A stretch of DNA of 64,000 bases from assembly GCF_014197435.1 (NCBI RefSeq), contig NZ_JACIFP010000001.1:3100001-3164000 (forward strand). Direction: 5' to 3'. Both the position numbers and the translations under genes were made by a program. This stretch comes from Gordonia humi. GTDB taxonomy: Bacteria; Actinomycetota; Actinomycetes; Mycobacteriales; Mycobacteriaceae. Every line of letters starts with the position of its first letter. Positions within the stretch are counted from its first letter, which is position 1. The notes under the pieces are model-generated. The model was not told where the DNA came from, made no database searches, and saw only the letters and a program-made list of their open reading frames with translations. Of the stretch, positions 49,736 to 58,806 are shown piece after piece.

Positions 49736-50639
49736 ATGCAGATCGACGAGGTTGGCCGCGTCCACTTAGTGAAGTCTGTCCCACTGCTACATCCCGAGGA
49801 ACGGGTCGTCGAGCTGATGCTCGGTGGCTGGCGAAACCAACAGCTGTCGCGGAATCTGCAGTTCGAGACGATCGATCAACGCGCACGATGTGTCCACCGG
49901 TTCATCGCGCACTGCAACGAGGAACCCTGGAAGTGGACGCCCGCGATGGTCGAGGAGTTCTCCGCTGATCTTCGCTCGATCCACCACGTTGCGCACTCAA
50001 CCCTGCGCGGATATCACAACGCGTTGCGGGCGTTCTGCTCCTACGTCAGCAATCCCGACTACGGGTGGGATCGCGTCTGCGAAGCCTGTTCGGCACCCAC
50101 CCGGCGCAGGTGTTCTCCGAGTGGAACACCGCACGTCACATCCAGGAGTATGACGGACAGCCGACCAAACGCCCGTACACGCGCGAAGAACTCGACGCGC
50201 TGTTCGAGTACGCGGACGAGGAAGTCGCCCGGGTCGGTGCGACCGGCCGCAAAGGCTGGCAGGCCGCATACCGTGATGCGACGATGATGAAACTCGCGTA
50301 CGCCTACGGGCTCCGGTTCGTCGAGGTCAGCCACCTACAGACGGTCGACTTCGCCCGCAATCCTCACGCGCGCGAGTTCGGCAAGTTCGGCGTCTGCAGA
50401 GTCCGGTACGGAAAATCGCACAACGGGTCGCCGCCGAAGCCACGGTCGGTGCTGACGGTGTGGCGCTGGACGCCACCGATCATCGACGACTGGCTCGAGA
50501 ACGGCCGAGGCCATCCCGACAGTCTGGATGTCTTCCCGAGCGAGCGCGGTGGGCTCGTCGGTGAGTCGACGCTGATCCGGCGGCTCCACCGGTACCGGAC
50601 CGCACTGGGGATCCCCAAAGCGGTAGATCTGCACTCGTT

Positions 50640-52084
50640 AGTAGTGCCCCATAGAGTGGTGTAACTCGGTGACCAGGACCGTGGCTGGCCAGCGTGTGGC
50701 TGTCGGCATGAGAGCGGTCACCGTGTGATCCTTCGAGTCAACCTTCCACAGAATCCTCGAATGGAGTCATCACGATGACCGCACCCCACATTGTCGATCC
50801 TGCCGGCCTGTTAAGCCAAGCCCTCGCCGATGCATCACCTGATCTGATGCGCGAGTTGCTGCAGACGATGATCAACGCTCTGCTATCGGCCGACGCCGAC
50901 GCCGTCTGCGGCGCAGAATGGAACGCCCGCTCGGCCGAGCGCACCAACTACCGCAACGGCTACCGGCACCGATCCCTCGATACCCGCGTGGGCACCGTCG
51001 AGGTCGCCGTGCCGAAACTGCGCTCAGGATCCTACTTCCCCGAATGGCTGCTCGAGCGCCGCAAACGCGCCGAATCCGCGCTGATCACCGTGGTCGCGGA
51101 CTGTTATCTGGCCGGAGTCTCGACCCGCCGGATGGACAAGTTGGTCAAGACCTTGGGTATCGATTCGTTGTCGAAGTCGCAGGTCTCACGGATGGCCGAA
51201 GACCTCGATGAGCAGGTTGCCGCGTTCCGGCATCGCCGTCTCGAGGAGGCCGGCCCGTTCACGTTCGTCACCGCCGACGCGTTGACGATCAAGGTCCGCG
51301 AGAACAAGCAGGTCGTCAAAGCCGTCGTCCTGCTCGCTACCGGCGTCAACGGTGACGGCCACCGCGAAGTCCTCGGTATGCAGGTCGCCACCAGCGAGAG
51401 CACAGCCTCCTGGAACACGTTCTTCGCCGACCTGGTCGCCCGCGGCCTGGGCGGAGTCCGCCTGGTGACCTCCGACGCCCACGCCGGCCTCATCGAAGCG
51501 ATCGCAGCGAACCTGCCGGGAGCGGCGTGGCAGCGCTGCCGCACCCACTACGCCGCGAACCTGATGGCCGTGTGCCCCAAGTCCATGTGGCCAGCCGTGA
51601 AGGCGATGCTGCACAGCGTGTATGACCAGCCCACCGCCGACTCGGTGAACGCCCAGTTCGACCGGCTCCTGGAGTACACCCAAGGGCGGCTCCCTGATGT
51701 GGCCGAGCACCTCGGCGATGCTCGCGAGGACCTGTTGGCGTTCACCGCATTCCCCGACGACGTGTGGCGGCAGATCTGGTCCAACAACCCCACCGAACGC
51801 CTCAACCGCGAGATCCGACGGCGTACCGACGTCGTCGGGATCTTCCCCAACAGAGACGCCATCGCCCGCCTCATCGGCGCCGTCCTGGCCGAACAGACCG
51901 ACGAATGGGCCGAAGGACGCCGATACCTCGGCCTGGAAGTCCTCAGCAGATGCCGACTCACCCTGACCACCGACACCGACACCGACTCGCAGACGGAGGT
52001 GAGTACCGACCCGTTGATGGAACTACCCGCCTGATCACCAACGAAGGATCACAAACCAGTTACACCACTACCCGGGACTTGACC
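50640..52084 (+). mobile_element. IS256-family element, IS1081-like, with 8-bp target duplication
   Basis: A 1,445-bp element flanked by the direct repeat CACTCGTT (50632-50639 and 52085-52092). The 27-bp ends AGTAGTGCCCCATAG-AGTGGTGTAACT and (reverse) GGTCAAGTCCCGGGT-AGTGGTGTAACT match in the inner 12 bases and partly outside. It interrupts the tyrosine recombinase gene between the codons for Ser and Phe of its HxFR active-site motif. Confidence 0.92.
50775..52034 (+). CDS. IS256-family transposase, IS1081-like
   Basis: A 419-residue transposase, similar along its length to that of IS1081 of the M. tuberculosis complex: [29 protein letters not shown] (in parts), [53 protein letters not shown] (first Asp), [13 protein letters not shown] (second Asp) and [25 protein letters not shown] (Glu region). 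Intact and possibly active. Confidence 0.93.
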   Translation: MTAPHIVDPAGLLSQALADASPDLMRELLQTMINALLSADADAVCGAEWNARSAERTNYRNGYRHRSLDTRVGTVEVAVPKLRSGSYFPEWLLERRKRAESALITVVADCYLAGVSTRRMDKLVKTLGIDSLSKSQVSRMAEDLDEQVAAFRHRRLEEAGPFTFVTADALTIKVRENKQVVKAVVLLATGVNGDGHREVLGMQVATSESTASWNTFFADLVARGLGGVRLVTSDAHAGLIEAIAANLPGAAWQRCRTHYAANLMAVCPKSMWPAVKAMLHSVYDQPTADSVNAQFDRLLEYTQGRLPDVAEHLGDAREDLLAFTAFPDDVWRQIWSNNPTERLNREIRRRTDVVGIFPNRDAIARLIGAVLAEQTDEWAEGRRYLGLEVLSRCRLTLTTDTDTDSQTEVSTDPLMELPA

Positions 52085-52293
52085 CACTCGTTTCGACGCT
52101 CGTACGCCACACACTTACTGGAAGCCGGTTGGGACCCACGATTCGTTCAGGACCAGATGGGCCACGAACACGCATCGACCACCGGGATCTACCAATTCAC
52201 CTCTGACCAGTTCCGTCAATCGACTCTGCGTTCGGCGTTGGATCGGACCATGAAACAGGCACTGCGCAGCGCAGAGAACGGCAAGGAGAAGCA

Positions 52294-52626
52294 ATGAAGC
52301 GGAAAGTCGACTACACCTGGCGCCTGGCCGAGCTGATGGCCACACGCGGGATGAACAACACGACCGACCTGATCCCCCTGCTAGCCGAACGCAACATCTC
52401 CCTCTCGCGGCCGCAGGTCTACCGCCTGGTCAACCAGCGTCCCGAACGCGTCTCGCTGCAACTAGTTTCCGCTCTCTGCGACGTCTTCAGCTGCGGCCCG
52501 GATGATCTCCTCACGGTCACGGCAGTCAATGCGCGCGAACACAAGAAGGCCAGCAACGCTGGCCCGAATGTCGTCTCACTCGACCGGACGGCGCGCCCAC
52601 GCCGCGCCAACATCCTCGACGAGTAG
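52294..52626 (+). CDS. Helix-turn-helix protein of the recombinase cassette
   Basis: A 110-residue protein with a Cro/C1-like [67 protein letters not shown] (in parts). The C-terminal ~30 residues are basic and flexible. Its ATG overlaps the recombinase stop. In similar cassettes such a gene sits between two integrase-like genes; it may regulate them or assist recombination. The HTH pattern is clear, the function inferred. Confidence 0.75.
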   Translation: MKRKVDYTWRLAELMATRGMNNTTDLIPLLAERNISLSRPQVYRLVNQRPERVSLQLVSALCDVFSCGPDDLLTVTAVNAREHKKASNAGPNVVSLDRTARPRRANILDE

Positions 52627-52649
52627 CCACCCGCGATGAGGTGAACGTT

Positions 52650-54140
52650 ATGGACCCAGACGGGCTGATCCCACACTACTCGGTTCGCGGTCGACCGCGA
52701 TTGACCGACGGCTACTGGGTGTGCGACCGATGCGGACGATCTACGACCCGTATCCAGGCGCACTGGCCCGAGGGGCGAATCTGCTTCACCTGCTGGTTCA
52801 CCGCGATCCACACTCACGGCATCTGCCCATGCTGCGGAGCCGCCCGACTCCTACCCGGCCCACCGACACAGGACCGAACACCGCTCTGCGCCGAGTGCGC
52901 CGGTATCGGCGACGATCTCCGCTGTGCCCGCTGCGGTGAGGAGAACGGACACCATCGCGGGCGGATCTGTGCTCGCTGCGCCGTTCGCGAGGACCTCTAC
53001 CAGATCATGGGCGGTACGCCGACCGACCCGATTCTCCTCGGGCTCGTCGACGGGCTGTGCCAAGCGAAACGTCCTGAGTCGACGATGGTCTGGAAACGCT
53101 CGCCGAAGGTCATCGCGCTGCTGAGCGGGCTGGGCGACGGGACGATCGCGGCTACGCACGAAGGCCTCGACACACTGCCCGGGCGTGCGACCGAACATCT
53201 GCGGGCGCTGATGCAACACCATCAACTCCTCCCGCCTCGCGATCGGTGGCTCCCGCGATTCGAACAGTGGATCGAGATGAAGCTCGACGGCCTACCTGCT
53301 GAAGTTGCGCGGCCTGCCCGCCACTTCGCGACCTGGCACCAACTGCGCCGCATCCGCGAGATCGCCGATGACGGCCACGACACCCAACCGTCGGCCCGCT
53401 CAGCCAAACAGGAAATTACCGAGACCATCAAGTTCCTGACCTGGCTGCACCAAACCCACGCTCGCACTATCGCATCGTGCACCCAATACGACGTCGATCA
53501 ATGGATCGCGACGGGACCGACCACCCGACACGCGATCCGCACCTTCCTCGTCGTCTGCAAGCGAGACAAACTCAACACCACCGTGGCCCTCGGTCACCGC
53601 GCCGCTCGCACGAGCCCAGAACTCACCCAAGACCAGCGGATCGCGTGGATCGGGGAACTGGTCACCGGTACCAGCGAAACACTCTCCTACCGTGTGGCCG
53701 GCATCCTCATCCTGCTCTACGCCCAACCATTGAAAGCAGTAGTGCGACTACGACGAGAAGCCGTCCTCGACGGCGTTCCCATGACCATCGCCTTCGGAAC
53801 GCACCCAGTCGACGTTCCCGAACCGTTCGCCGACCTCGTCAGGCAACTCCTGCGTCATCGCACGAACCTGCGCATCACTGGCGAAGACACACCCTGGTTG
53901 TTCCCCGGCCGGCACGCCGACACCCACATGTTCCCCGACACCGTCATGCATCGACTCCGCAAGATCGGAATGAGCAATCTCGGCGCCCGCAACAGCGCCC
54001 TCAACGACCTCGTCATCGAATGTCCACCACCGATCGTCGCCGACGCCCTCGGCTACAGCCACCAAGTCGCGTTCCACCATGCCGAACTCGCTGGGGAGAC
54101 CTGGGCACGCTACGCCGGCCGAACCATCCGACAGCCCTAA
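52650..54140 (+). CDS. Zinc-ribbon protein with integrase-like C-terminal domain
   Basis: A 496-residue protein. The first ~110 residues contain six CxxC pairs (CDRC, CFTC, CPCC, CAEC, CARC, CARC), so two or three zinc ribbons. The rest resembles a tyrosine recombinase: a core-binding-like helix bundle, VAGILILLYAQPLKAVVRLRREAVL where box I normally has Arg (here Lys), then LGARNSALNDLVIECPPPIVADALGYSHQVAFHHAE and WARYAGRT with a Tyr (in parts). The catalytic set is incomplete, so it may be a DNA-binding partner. The ATG at 52650 has GAGG upstream; GTG at 52641 is an alternative. Confidence 0.75.
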   Translation: MDPDGLIPHYSVRGRPRLTDGYWVCDRCGRSTTRIQAHWPEGRICFTCWFTAIHTHGICPCCGAARLLPGPPTQDRTPLCAECAGIGDDLRCARCGEENGHHRGRICARCAVREDLYQIMGGTPTDPILLGLVDGLCQAKRPESTMVWKRSPKVIALLSGLGDGTIAATHEGLDTLPGRATEHLRALMQHHQLLPPRDRWLPRFEQWIEMKLDGLPAEVARPARHFATWHQLRRIREIADDGHDTQPSARSAKQEITETIKFLTWLHQTHARTIASCTQYDVDQWIATGPTTRHAIRTFLVVCKRDKLNTTVALGHRAARTSPELTQDQRIAWIGELVTGTSETLSYRVAGILILLYAQPLKAVVRLRREAVLDGVPMTIAFGTHPVDVPEPFADLVRQLLRHRTNLRITGEDTPWLFPGRHADTHMFPDTVMHRLRKIGMSNLGARNSALNDLVIECPPPIVADALGYSHQVAFHHAELAGETWARYAGRTIRQP

Positions 54141-54209
54141 CTCCTCTATCAAGTATTGCGGTAAACCCGTAACCGTCGATTCGACATTCATCAAAATGTG
54201 GAGGTTGCC

Positions 54210-54644
54210 ATGTCCAGAGTCCAGCTCGCCCTCAACGTTGAAGATCTCGAGCAGTCGATCGCGTTCTACAGCACGCTGTTCAAGACCGTTCCAGGCAAGA
54301 CGAAGCCGGGACAAGCGAATTTCGTCGTCGAGAATCCGCCCCTCAAGCTCGTCCTGCTGGAAAATCCAGGCAACGGAGGCAGCATCAATCACCTCGGCGT
54401 CGAGGTCGACACCAGCGAAGCCGTGCACGAGGAGATCGCACGGCTCAGCGAAGCCGGCCTGTTCACCGACGAACAGATCAACACCACGTGTTGCTTCGCG
54501 ACACAGGACAAAGTCTGGGTCGAGGCGCCTGATACCGAGCGCTGGGAAGTCTACACCGTATTAGCCGACTCGGAATCCTTCGGGACTCCCCCGACGTTTT
54601 CTGACGACACCTCCACCACCTGCTGTGCAGCATCGAACTCATAA
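54210..54644 (+). CDS. cadI: CadI/ArsI-type metalloenzyme
   Basis: A 144-residue vicinal-oxygen-chelate protein, very similar to mycobacterial CadI: MSRVQLALNVEDLEQSIAFY, KPGQANFVVENPPLKLVLLENP, NHLGVEVDTSEAVH, TTCCFATQDKVWVEAPDTERWEVYTVLADSE (in parts). The TTCC thiols and His/Glu form the metal site; relatives (ArsI) cleave C-As bonds, and CadI is cadmium-induced. Start ATG 54210 with GGAGG. In mycobacteria cadI is followed by arsR and an arsenite pump gene; here an IS630 element and a broken arsR follow. Confidence 0.9.
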   Translation: MSRVQLALNVEDLEQSIAFYSTLFKTVPGKTKPGQANFVVENPPLKLVLLENPGNGGSINHLGVEVDTSEAVHEEIARLSEAGLFTDEQINTTCCFATQDKVWVEAPDTERWEVYTVLADSESFGTPPTFSDDTSTTCCAASNS

Positions 54645-54704
54645 ACAGGACCAGGCGCCCATTCGCCAGCAGCCCGTTGGCGAATGGGCCGCCACCGCCC
54701 CCTA

Positions 54705-55827
54705 GTGTCGCGTGTCGTTAATTAGTTTCTGGTTTCGGGCTTGAGAGAATGAGTTATGGCGAATTCTCCGGCTCCGGCTTTGGATCTGCGTGAGGGCGAT
54801 GCTGTCGAACTCGATCGATTGTTGCGGTCGACGTCGACGCCGGCGGGTGTGGTGCGGCGGGCTCGGATCGTGACGTTGGCGGCCGAGGGTATGGCGAACT
54901 CGCACATCAGCGTGGTCGTTGGAGTGTCGGTCCCGACGGTACGCAAGTGGCGTGAACGGTACCTGCACGACGGGATGGTCGGTCTGCTCGATGATGATCG
55001 ACCCGGCCGGCCGCGGCATATCGATCACTCCGACATCGTGTCGGCGACGTTGATGCCGCCACCGAAGAAGTACGGAGTCACGCACTGGTCTTCCCGGCTG
55101 CTGGCTGGGCATCTCGGGGTCGGGAACGCGACGATCGCCCGGGCGTGGCGCGAGTACGGAGTGCAGCCGTGGCGGTCGGGAACGTTCAGGTTCTCCACCG
55201 ACCCAGAACTGGTCGCCAAGGTCACCGACGTCGTCGGCTTGTACCTGGAACCGCCGACGAACGCGATCGTGCTGTGCATCGATGAGAAGTCGCAGATCCA
55301 AGCACTCGATCGGACTGCGCCGATGTTGCCGATGCAGCCCGGTCAGATCGAACGCCGAACCCATGACTACAAGCGCCACGGAACGACCACGCTGTTCGCC
55401 GCGCTGGATATCGCGACGGGCCAGGTCACGGCCGCGGTCAAGCCGCGACACCGCCACCAGGAGTTCCTGGCGTTTCTGAGGCAGATCGACCGCGCCTACG
55501 GCGGCCAGGAACTGCATCTGGTGATGGACAACTACGCCACTCACAAGAAGGCTGAGGTCCGCGACTGGCTGGCCGAGCACCCGAACATGCACGTGCACTT
55601 CACTCCGACGTCAGGGTCATGGCTCAACCTCGTCGAGGTGTGGTTCGGGATCATCGACCGGCAAGCGATCCGCCGAGGAGTGTTCACCTCAGTCAACGAC
55701 CTGAACGCGAAGATCCGAGCATTCATCAACGGATGGAATGGGCGGAAGCACCCGTTCGTGTGGACCAAGACTGCCGACGAAATCCTGAAGAAAGCCCAAC
55801 CGAAAACTAATTAACGACACGCGACAC
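54705..55827 (+). mobile_element. IS630-family insertion sequence, complete
   Basis: A 1,123-bp element with matched ends GTGTCGCGTGTCGTTAATTA followed by GTTT on both sides, flanked by TA (54703-54704 and 55828-55829), the target duplication of the IS630/Tc1 group. One transposase gene. It lies in the intergenic space between cadI and arsR. Two truncated, more distant relatives are at 48905 and 60019. Confidence 0.92.
54756..55814 (+). CDS. IS630-family transposase
   Basis: A 352-residue DDE_3 transposase. N-terminal HTH (RARIVTLAAEGMANSHISVVVGVSVPTVRKWRERYLHDG, in parts), then IVLCIDEKSQIQALDRT (first Asp), LVMDNYATHKKAEVRDWL (second Asp), and TPTSGSWLNLVEVWFGII (Glu). Complete, so probably active. 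Confidence 0.93.
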   Translation: MANSPAPALDLREGDAVELDRLLRSTSTPAGVVRRARIVTLAAEGMANSHISVVVGVSVPTVRKWRERYLHDGMVGLLDDDRPGRPRHIDHSDIVSATLMPPPKKYGVTHWSSRLLAGHLGVGNATIARAWREYGVQPWRSGTFRFSTDPELVAKVTDVVGLYLEPPTNAIVLCIDEKSQIQALDRTAPMLPMQPGQIERRTHDYKRHGTTTLFAALDIATGQVTAAVKPRHRHQEFLAFLRQIDRAYGGQELHLVMDNYATHKKAEVRDWLAEHPNMHVHFTPTSGSWLNLVEVWFGIIDRQAIRRGVFTSVNDLNAKIRAFINGWNGRKHPFVWTKTADEILKKAQPKTN

Positions 55828-55882
55828 TAGCTCGTTGAACCGTTCACTCGAGCCTCGTTGCGCAGTACATCGACACCTGTCA

Positions 55883-55892
55883 ATATCGATAT
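55883..55892. promoter_or_regulatory. Palindrome directly before the arsR start
   Basis: ATATCGATAT, perfect, ends one base before the ATG at 55893. It is AT-rich in a GC-rich setting and resembles ArsR-type operators; the flanks CGACA and TGTCG extend the symmetry loosely. Operator role inferred. Confidence 0.4.
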
Positions 55893-56136
55893 ATGTCGAA
55901 ACCGATGGCTCCGGCCGACGACATAGTCCGCTGCTCACCGCTCGTGCGCGAGCCACTCAACGAGGGCCAGGCAGCCGACCTCGCGGCAGCCTTCAAGGCG
56001 CTGAGTGATCCCGTCCGACTTCGACTACTCAGTTTGATCGCCAGCCATGAAGGCGGTGAGGCATGCGTGTGCGACATCTCTACCGCAGTCGATGTGTCAC
56101 AGCCGACGATTTCGCATCATTTGAAGATTCTTAGGG
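55893..56136 (+). pseudogene. arsR: Arsenic/metal-responsive ArsR regulator, truncated by IS3 type A
   Basis: The first ~80 codons of an ArsR close to that of the mycobacterial cadI-arsR locus: SPLVREPLNEGQAADLAAAFKALSDPVRLRLLSLIASHEGGEACVCDIS (in parts) with the CVC thiols, then VDVSQPTISHHLKILR. Here the IS3 type A left end begins; the wing, dimerisation helix and the rest are missing, and nothing on the far side of the IS continues it. The gene product would end VCCTDR inside the IS. Probably inactive. Confidence 0.9.
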
Positions 56137-56167
56137 TCTGCTGCACGGATAGGTGACAGTTTCGGTG

Positions 56168-57031
56168 TCATGCCGCGGTGAGCGCGGCGGTGTTGAGAAT
56201 GGCCTCGAATTCGATAGGTGTCAACCGGCCCAGGCGGGCTTGCCGACGTCGGCGGTGGTAGGTCCGTTCGATCCAGGTGACGATCGCGATCCGCAGCTGT
56301 TCACGGGTGGCCCAGCGTTGGCGGTCGAGAACGTTGCGTTGCAGCAGCGCAAAGAACGATTCCATCGCGGCGTTGTCCCCAGCAGCACCGACCCGCCCCA
56401 TCGATCCGACCAGACCGTGCCGATTCAATGCGAACACAAACTTCCGTGCACGGAATTGAGATCCCCTGTCCGAGTGGACAACACAACCGGCAACGCTGCC
56501 TTCTCGGCGGGCGATGGCGTTGTTGAGCGCATTCACGGCCAGGCCGGACTGCATGCGGGAGTCGATGCTGTATCCGACGATACGACCGGAGCAGGCGTCT
56601 TTGATCGCGCAGAGATACAGTTTGCCCTCGTCGGTCCAGTGCTCGGTGATGTCGGTGAACCACAGTTGATCGGGTGCGTCGGCGGTGAAGTTGCGTTCGA
56701 CCAGGTCGTCATGCACCGGCGGGCCCGGTGTTTTGCCGGCCCGGCCAGGCTTCTTCCCGAAGCTCGACCACCACCGATTGGCCGAGCAGATCCGCCAGGC
56801 CGTTCGTGAGCTCATCGGCTGACCAGCATGTTCTGCTTCATCGGCGAGGAACCGGTACCCGAACTCCGGGTCATCACGATGGGCGTCGAACAGGGCATCC
56901 GCCCGTTGCGCTTCGACACGATCAGAGGTGGTGACCGGGTCTTTGAGCCACCGGTAGTAAGGCTGGCGGGAGAGCTTAAGCACCCGGCACGTCACCGTCA
57001 CAGGAATCCCAGCTTCGGCGAGCTCTGTCAC
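56168..57031 (-). CDS. IS3 type A transposase OrfB, intact copy
   Basis: A 287-residue DDE transposase with a complete triad: Asp127 (LWFTDITEHW), Asp188 (VVHSDRGSQF), Glu224 (NAAMESFFAL), 35 residues between the last two. HTH_21 near residues 25-80. GTG start overlaps orfA. Compared with the copy at 3284 it lacks the two frame-shifting changes and differs by single residues. It could supply transposase for both copies. Confidence 0.93.
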   Translation of the reverse strand: MTELAEAGIPVTVTCRVLKLSRQPYYRWLKDPVTTSDRVEAQRADALFDAHRDDPEFGYRFLADEAEHAGQPMSSRTAWRICSANRWWSSFGKKPGRAGKTPGPPVHDDLVERNFTADAPDQLWFTDITEHWTDEGKLYLCAIKDACSGRIVGYSIDSRMQSGLAVNALNNAIARREGSVAGCVVHSDRGSQFRARKFVFALNRHGLVGSMGRVGAAGDNAAMESFFALLQRNVLDRQRWATREQLRIAIVTWIERTYHRRRRQARLGRLTPIEFEAILNTAALTAA

Positions 57032-57345
57032 GAGCGGGTAGAGCCTTTTCCCGGCAGGTTCGCCTGCGACAGATACGCCGCGGCTCTGCGCAGGACCTCA
57101 TTCTCCTGCTCCAGCAACCGGATTCGCTTGTTCGCTTCCCGTAGCTCCGCCCACTGCCCGCTCGTCACCCCGGGCTTGTTGCCGTCGTCGATATCGGCGC
57201 GGCGCATCCACTTCTGCAAGGTCATCGGGTGCACCCCGAAGTCCTTCGCAATCTGCTCGATCGTCACACCGATTTCACGGTCCCGGGCAACCCGAACCAC
57301 GTCATCACGGAACTCTTTCGGATAAGGCTTGGGCACGATGGTCAT
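57028..57345 (-). CDS. IS3 type A transposase OrfA
   Basis: A 105-residue HTH plus leucine-zipper protein identical to that at 4147-4464 (TIEQIAKDFGVHPMTLQKW; ELREANKRIRLLEQENEVLRR). Upstream of orfB with a GTGA overlap. Confidence 0.92.
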   Translation of the reverse strand: MTIVPKPYPKEFRDDVVRVARDREIGVTIEQIAKDFGVHPMTLQKWMRRADIDDGNKPGVTSGQWAELREANKRIRLLEQENEVLRRAAAYLSQANLPGKGSTRS

Positions 57346-57407
57346 CCTTCCAGGCCGGCCTTCCCAGGCAAGCCAGATCAGATGTCACCTATCCGTGCAG
57401 CAGTCCC

Positions 57408-57433
57408 CCCGGAGTTCGGGTACCGGTTCCTCG
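57408..57433 (+). repeat. 26-bp internal fragment of IS3 type A orfB
   Basis: Bases identical to the orfB segment encoding PEFGYRFL, on the plus strand (opposite to the adjoining IS copy). It is directly joined to the right end of IS3 type A copy 2 and to the end of an IS256-type element. It appears to be what is left of an older IS3 type A copy into which other elements inserted. Confidence 0.8.
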
Positions 57434-57481
57434 AGCTTGTCAACTTTTCTGTGTAAGTCGATTAGGTATTCGATCTACAAG
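57434..57481 (-). repeat. Outer end of a truncated IS256-type element
   Basis: AGCTTGTCAACTTTTCTGTG followed by TAAGTCG matches the right terminal repeat of the IS256-type element at 48860-48904 (reverse). It is the 3' tail of the element whose 5' part lies at 58849-60018; IS3 type B copy 2 sits between the two parts. Confidence 0.8.
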
Positions 57482-57508
57482 TGATCCATCCCGGTGTTTC
57501 CGGAGAGC

Positions 57509-58462
57509 TCAGGTCGTGAGTGCCTCCTCCGGATTGAGGGTGGCGATCCGATCGTAGTGGAGTCGCTCGGCGTGGTCGGGGGTGAGGTCGTGGCAGTAGC
57601 TGTGAGGCCGCTGCCGGTTGTAGAACGCGACCCATTCGGCGGTGGCCAGTGACAGTTCCGCGACGCCGTGGAATCGGGGCTGGTTGTCGACGAGTTCGTT
57701 CTTGTAGTCGGCGTTGACCGATTCGGCTAACGCGTTGTCGTAGCTGTCACCGATGCTGCCGATCGAGGCGGCGATCCCCGCTGCGGCCAGCCGTTGCCCG
57801 AACGCGAGAGCCGTGTACTGCGACCCCGCATCGCTGTGATGAATCAGATGATCGAAAGCCGTTGTGCCACAACGTTTCCGGTTGTCAATCGCGTTGTCGA
57901 TAGCGGTGGTGACCAGGTCGGAGGTCATCTCCGCGGCGACTTTCCAGCCGACGATCTTGCGGGCGAAGACGTCGGTGACGAACGCGGTGTAGGCCCAGCC
58001 GCCGACGGTGCGGCAGTAGGTGAAGTCGGCCACCCACAGCCGGTTGGGTGCGGCCGCGTAGAAGTGGCGGTCGACCAGGTCGGCCGGCCGGTGATGCTCG
58101 GGGTTGGGGGTCGTGGTGCGCGGGGACTTTTTCTTCGACGCCCCGCGCCAGCCCATCTCACTCATGAGACGCTCGACGGTGCAGCGCGCCACATCAATTC
58201 CATTGCTGCGCAATATGATCCATGTCTTGCGTGAGCCCAGGACGCGGGTCAGCGGGTGCTGCCGGCGCATGGTGAAAATCGCGTCGATGACGCGAGCATC
58301 CGCCCGCATGCGCGCCGACGGACTCCGCCGACGGTACTCGTAGTACGTGGACGGGGCGATGGCCATACCGTGCTCGGTGAGCACCTGGCACATCGAATCG
58401 ACTCCCCAGACAAGACCATCGGCGCCCACCCGGTTTCCCTGGTGAGCGCCGATGAACCCCAC
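57509..58462 (-). CDS. IS3 type B transposase OrfB, copy 2
   Basis: A 317-residue protein identical to that at 46333-47286, with the DD35E residues Asp146, Asp211 and Glu247. Confidence 0.93.
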   Translation of the reverse strand: MGFIGAHQGNRVGADGLVWGVDSMCQVLTEHGMAIAPSTYYEYRRRSPSARMRADARVIDAIFTMRRQHPLTRVLGSRKTWIILRSNGIDVARCTVERLMSEMGWRGASKKKSPRTTTPNPEHHRPADLVDRHFYAAAPNRLWVADFTYCRTVGGWAYTAFVTDVFARKIVGWKVAAEMTSDLVTTAIDNAIDNRKRCGTTAFDHLIHHSDAGSQYTALAFGQRLAAAGIAASIGSIGDSYDNALAESVNADYKNELVDNQPRFHGVAELSLATAEWVAFYNRQRPHSYCHDLTPDHAERLHYDRIATLNPEEALTT

Positions 58463-58464
58463 GA

Positions 58465-58806
58465 TCAGCGATGTGGCCGGTCGATCTCGGCCGCGAAGAA
58501 AGCTGATGCCGCCTTCAGGATGCCGTTGGCACGTTTGAGTTCGGCGACTTCCTTGCGGAGCCGACGCACCTCCTCAGCCGTATCGGCCGAAGCGCCGCCC
58601 GAGGAGACCGAGGCGGCCCCGACGCCGGGGGCCTTACGCACCCACTGGCGCACCGTTTCGGCTGCGCCCACACCGAGCAGGTCCGCGGTCTTCTTCATCG
58701 CCGCCCACTCCGTCGAACCCTGACCCACCAACTCCACCACCATCGTCACCGCGTCACGCTTCAACTCCGCCGAGTAGTGCTTCGTTCCTGCTGCCATGAG
58801 ATCCAT
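58465..58806 (-). CDS. IS3 type B transposase OrfA, copy 2
   Basis: A 113-residue protein identical to that at 45989-46330, upstream of orfB on the minus strand. Confidence 0.92.
   Translation of the reverse strand: MDLMAAGTKHYSAELKRDAVTMVVELVGQGSTEWAAMKKTADLLGVGAAETVRQWVRKAPGVGAASVSSGGASADTAEEVRRLRKEVAELKRANGILKAASAFFAAEIDRPHR

Larger units (their letters stand above)
49736..52297 (+). pseudogene. Tyrosine recombinase, broken by a 1-base deletion and an IS1081-like insertion
   Basis: The gene starts at the ATG at 49736 (GGAGG upstream) with a SAM-like N-terminal domain. Near 50085 the frame is lost: reading GAA-GC(one base missing)-CTG-TTC restores VCEALFGTHPAQVFSEWNTA, as in related integrases. 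The catalytic domain continues (Arg in YGLRFVEVSHL) to DLHS at 50639, where the IS1081-like element sits. After it, 52093 onward gives [29 protein letters not shown] (His, Arg, Tyr). Removing the IS and one 8-bp repeat rejoins [12 protein letters not shown] in frame. The stop overlaps the next gene (ATGA). Confidence 0.88.
56134..57407 (-). mobile_element. IS3-family insertion sequence (type A), copy 2
   Basis: A 1,274-bp copy with the same ends as at 3250-4526 and the same orientation. The flanks differ (TTA left, CCC right), so there is no target duplication and sequence next to it has been lost. Immediately to the right is a 26-bp piece of the same IS type (57408-57433). Confidence 0.9.
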
